In this document: one piece after another, positions 6,378-6,691 of the stretch
Layout of the letters: each line of letters starts with the position of its first letter
Position numbering within the stretch: position 1 is the stretch's first letter
Assembly: GCA_963618055.1 (NCBI GenBank)
Contig: CAVERI010000115.1
Span: forward strand, 1-6,691
Direction: 5' to 3'
From: SFHK01 sp963618055
GTDB lineage: Bacteria > Bacillota > Clostridia > Christensenellales > Aristaeellaceae
DNA: 6,691 bases
Translations under genes and position numbers: made by a program
Notes under the pieces: generated by a model
What the model saw: only the letters and a program-made list of their open reading frames with translations
Databases searched by the model: none
What the model was told of the DNA's origin: nothing

Positions 6378-6691
6378 TCAGATTTCGTCTGTATTTTCCA
6401 CGCGCTTCACGGTCACTTTGCACCGCTTGTCGCAGAAAGCGATTCCGTAGGTGAAAACGGTCTCCACGCCGTAGCGGAGCATCACGGCGGCGTAGTCCCT
6501 GTCCTCCGCCTGCTTCATTGCCGCCGCGCAGGCCTCGTCCAGCTTCGCGCGCGTTCGCACTTCCTTGATTTCAATCACAAACCCGAGCTCGCGGTCGCGC
6601 CGCTCCACGGTAATGTCGCTGCGCCCGCGTCCGGTCTCCGCGTTGCTGGAAACGCACCAGTCCGCGCACGTGCTCAGAAGCGCCAGCAGGA
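6378..6691 (-). CDS. PD-(D/E)XK nuclease-domain protein, C-terminal part (partial)
   Basis: The frame is open from the window edge to a TGA at 6378-6380, giving 103 visible residues; the true start is beyond 6691. A GTG at 6606-6608 is an internal Val codon, not the start, because the fold begins before it. The visible part reads LLALLSTCADWCVSSNAE, then GRGRSDITV, then FVIEIKEV: the helix plus E...D...ExK core of a PD-(D/E)XK domain (Asp in SDI; Glu and Lys in EIK). The following helix (KLDEACAAAMKQAEDRDYA) and the end (VFTYGIAFCDKRCKVTV) match the C-terminal domain of the AAA-ATPase-like/DUF1703 proteins that are abundant in gut Bacteroidetes and Clostridia. In those, an N-terminal ATPase-like domain comes first; it cannot be seen here. 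The family's function is poorly known. The protein ends 21 nt before the MBOAT gene. Confidence 0.82.
   Translation of the reverse strand, partial: LLALLSTCADWCVSSNAETGRGRSDITVERRDRELGFVIEIKEVRTRAKLDEACAAAMKQAEDRDYAAVMLRYGVETVFTYGIAFCDKRCKVTVKRVENTDEI

Noticed and set aside
6378..6608. A short complete gene starting at the GTG near 6608
   Set aside because: The frame stays open to the window edge, and residues before the GTG (GRGRSD) form part of the PD-(D/E)XK core, so the gene is partial and the GTG is an internal codon.

Overview
This high-GC window looks like a chromosome segment of a Clostridia-type Bacillota. The reasons are a WhiA orthologue, a MurB without an obvious type I insertion, G-rich Shine-Dalgarno sequences (GGAGG/GAGG type) before most starts, and a PD-(D/E)XK protein of the DUF1703 kind, which is common in anaerobic gut Clostridia and Bacteroidetes. 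The genus cannot be told from the sequence.

Nearly the whole window is one tightly packed minus-strand gene train. In order of transcription (right to left) it reads: C-terminal part of a PD-(D/E)XK nuclease-domain protein (cut by the window edge at 6691), an MBOAT membrane O-acyltransferase, its periplasmic-type DHHW/AlgX-like SGNH partner, murB, whiA, and a GH123/DUF4091-like glycoside hydrolase. Gaps are 21, 10, 15, 39 and 4 nt, so the five complete genes are probably co-transcribed. No promoter is visible inside the train; it would lie upstream of 6691 or inside a coding region. The train ends at a strong stem-loop (112-146), which separates it from the last 29 codons of a convergent plus-strand gene (2-91). 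No stretch over 300 nt lacks a gene.

Functionally, the MBOAT/DHHW pair should transfer acyl (probably acetyl) groups to an extracytoplasmic glycan. MurB makes UDP-MurNAc for peptidoglycan. WhiA is a DNA-binding protein tied to cell division, chromosome segregation or sporulation in Gram-positive bacteria. The last gene looks like a cytoplasmic glycosidase with an Asp-Glu catalytic pair. The common thread is cell-envelope polysaccharide metabolism.

The main oddities are: murB sits directly beside whiA, without the rapZ and yvcK-type genes that usually separate them in Clostridia; envelope-acylation genes are built into this core operon; a GH123-like gene is tightly coupled to whiA; and whiA starts with TTG. 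I see no clear sign of a wholly new system. The novelty here lies in gene order and association.
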